Positions 7,510 to 7,717 of a stretch of DNA of 7,717 nucleotides are shown one piece after another (positions within the stretch are counted from its first letter, which is position 1; each line of letters opens with the position of its first letter). The notes beneath the pieces were generated by a model. It worked only from the letters and a program-made list of their open reading frames with translations, ran no database searches and had not been told where the DNA came from. Position numbers and translations under genes: made by a program. Location of the stretch: NCBI GenBank assembly GCA_023414355.1, contig JAEZOB010000052.1, positions 1-7,717 of the forward strand, given 5' to 3'. Origin of the DNA: Bacillota bacterium (GTDB lineage: Bacteria > Bacillota > Clostridia > Lachnospirales > Lachnospiraceae).

Positions 7510-7594
7510 CTATTCTATGCGTATCTCAAAACGAACTTCGTTCGCAATCCGAAGTGCTTTTTTGATATAGATTAGATCATCGTATTGATCGATA
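7510..7594 (-). CDS. Open frame next to the intron 3' splice site, unidentified C-terminus
   Basis: Immediately after the predicted intron end, the - strand has a 27-codon frame (IDQYDDLIYIKKALR, then IANEVRFEIRIE) closed by TAG at 7510-7512. It has no start of its own, so if real it is the last exon of a gene split by the group II intron, joined in a phase set by the extra T at 7594. I do not recognise the family. A second frame, offset by one base, takes over near this stop and ends at 7427. An intergenic insertion with a chance open frame is the alternative. Confidence 0.35.
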
Positions 7595-7663
7595 ATCGAG
7601 TAGGAGGCGGTGACTAACCGCCGTCCTCTCACAGCACCGTGCGTACCGTTCGGTACACGGCGC
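7595..7663 (-). ncRNA. Group II intron domains V and VI (ribozyme core and branch site)
   Basis: Domain V (7634-7663) is a 30-base hairpin. GCGCCGTG pairs with CACGGTGC, a CG bulge follows, and TACC pairs with GGTA around a GAAC loop. The catalytic triad reads CGC, as in several bacterial classes. The distal helix is about two pairs shorter than the classical 34-base form. Domain VI (about 7598-7630) pairs GAG/CTC, AGGA/TCCT and GGCGGT/ACCGCC around TAGTC. It leaves one unpaired A at 7601, seven bases from the 3' end, exactly where the branch-point adenosine is expected. Confidence 0.88.
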
Positions 7664-7665
7664 TT

Positions 7666-7717
7666 TCAATAGTTGACGTGCACTGACTGATATGCAATGG
7701 CTAAGTCATAGAAGCCA
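7666..7717 (-). CDS. ltrA: Group II intron reverse transcriptase/maturase, C-terminal end only
   Basis: Sixteen in-frame codons reading GFYDLAIAYQSVHVNY, then TGA at 7666-7668. This resembles the C-terminal tail of group II intron-encoded proteins, which have reverse transcriptase, maturase and sometimes DNA-binding/endonuclease domains. The stop lies two bases before domain V, the usual place where the protein frame in domain IV ends. Such proteins help the intron RNA fold and splice, and drive insertion at target DNA. No catalytic domain is visible here, so whether the protein is intact is unknown. The gene symbol is by family only. Confidence 0.75.
   Translation of the reverse strand, partial: GFYDLAIAYQSVHVNY

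Larger units (their letters stand above)
7595..7717 (-). mobile_element. Group II intron, 3' end (rest outside window)
   Basis: A self-splicing retroelement enters from the right edge on the - strand. In order it shows the end of a reverse transcriptase/maturase frame, domain V, domain VI and a 3' end of CTACTCGAT. The boundary at 7595 is inferred from the domain VI fold and the common AT ending. The intron's 5' part, domains I-IV and most of the protein lie beyond the window, so completeness and mobility cannot be judged. Confidence 0.9.

Noticed and set aside
7532..7544. CGAAC-GAA-GTTCG hairpin followed by TTTT on the - strand, like a small terminator
   Set aside because: Only five pairs, and it lies inside the open frame 7510-7594; too weak to call.
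7085..7570. 161-codon open frame on the + strand
   Set aside because: Its first half is antisense to dgt and the rest crosses AT-rich spacer; the protein is low-complexity and hydrophobic with no recognised motif.

Overview
The window looks like a chromosomal segment of a low-to-moderate GC Firmicute of class Clostridia, possibly Lachnospiraceae-like. The reasons are the gene order dgt-dnaG-rpoD-trmK, strong AGGAGG-type ribosome binding sites, a short SigA-type RpoD with an acidic N-terminus, and a type A RNase P RNA. This placement is an inference from gene content; no database was consulted.

Layout from left to right: (1) 1 to about 358, + strand: RNase P RNA (rnpB), missing only about the first six bases of its P1 helix at the window edge. 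(2) 354-7330, - strand: five genes, read right to left as dgt, dnaG, rpoD, trmK and a TGS-domain nucleoside kinase. The gaps are 212, 101, 259 and 96 bases. The dgt-dnaG gap carries a roughly 48-base tandem repeat copied from the dgt 3' end. The rpoD-trmK gap carries a long nested hairpin, probably a terminator. The gap before the nucleoside kinase carries two short inverted repeats. (3) 7331-7594: an AT-rich spacer plus a short open frame of unknown identity on the - strand. (4) 7595-7717, - strand: the 3' end of a group II intron, with the last 16 codons of its reverse transcriptase/maturase, domain V, and domain VI with a bulged branch-point A. The rest of the intron lies beyond the window.

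The cluster is a Clostridial version of the macromolecular synthesis operon. It joins dNTP pool control (dGTPase-like enzyme), replication priming (primase), housekeeping transcription (sigma-70), tRNA modification (m1A22 methyltransferase) and a nucleoside kinase. RNase P RNA, which processes tRNA 5' ends, converges on it tail to tail. Most of the window is ordinary core genome. The parts worth a second look are the group II intron and the coding frame it abuts, the duplicated dgt tail, the nested hairpin after rpoD, and the overlap of the nucleoside kinase stop codon with the rnpB 3' end. I found no convincing evidence of a wholly new system.
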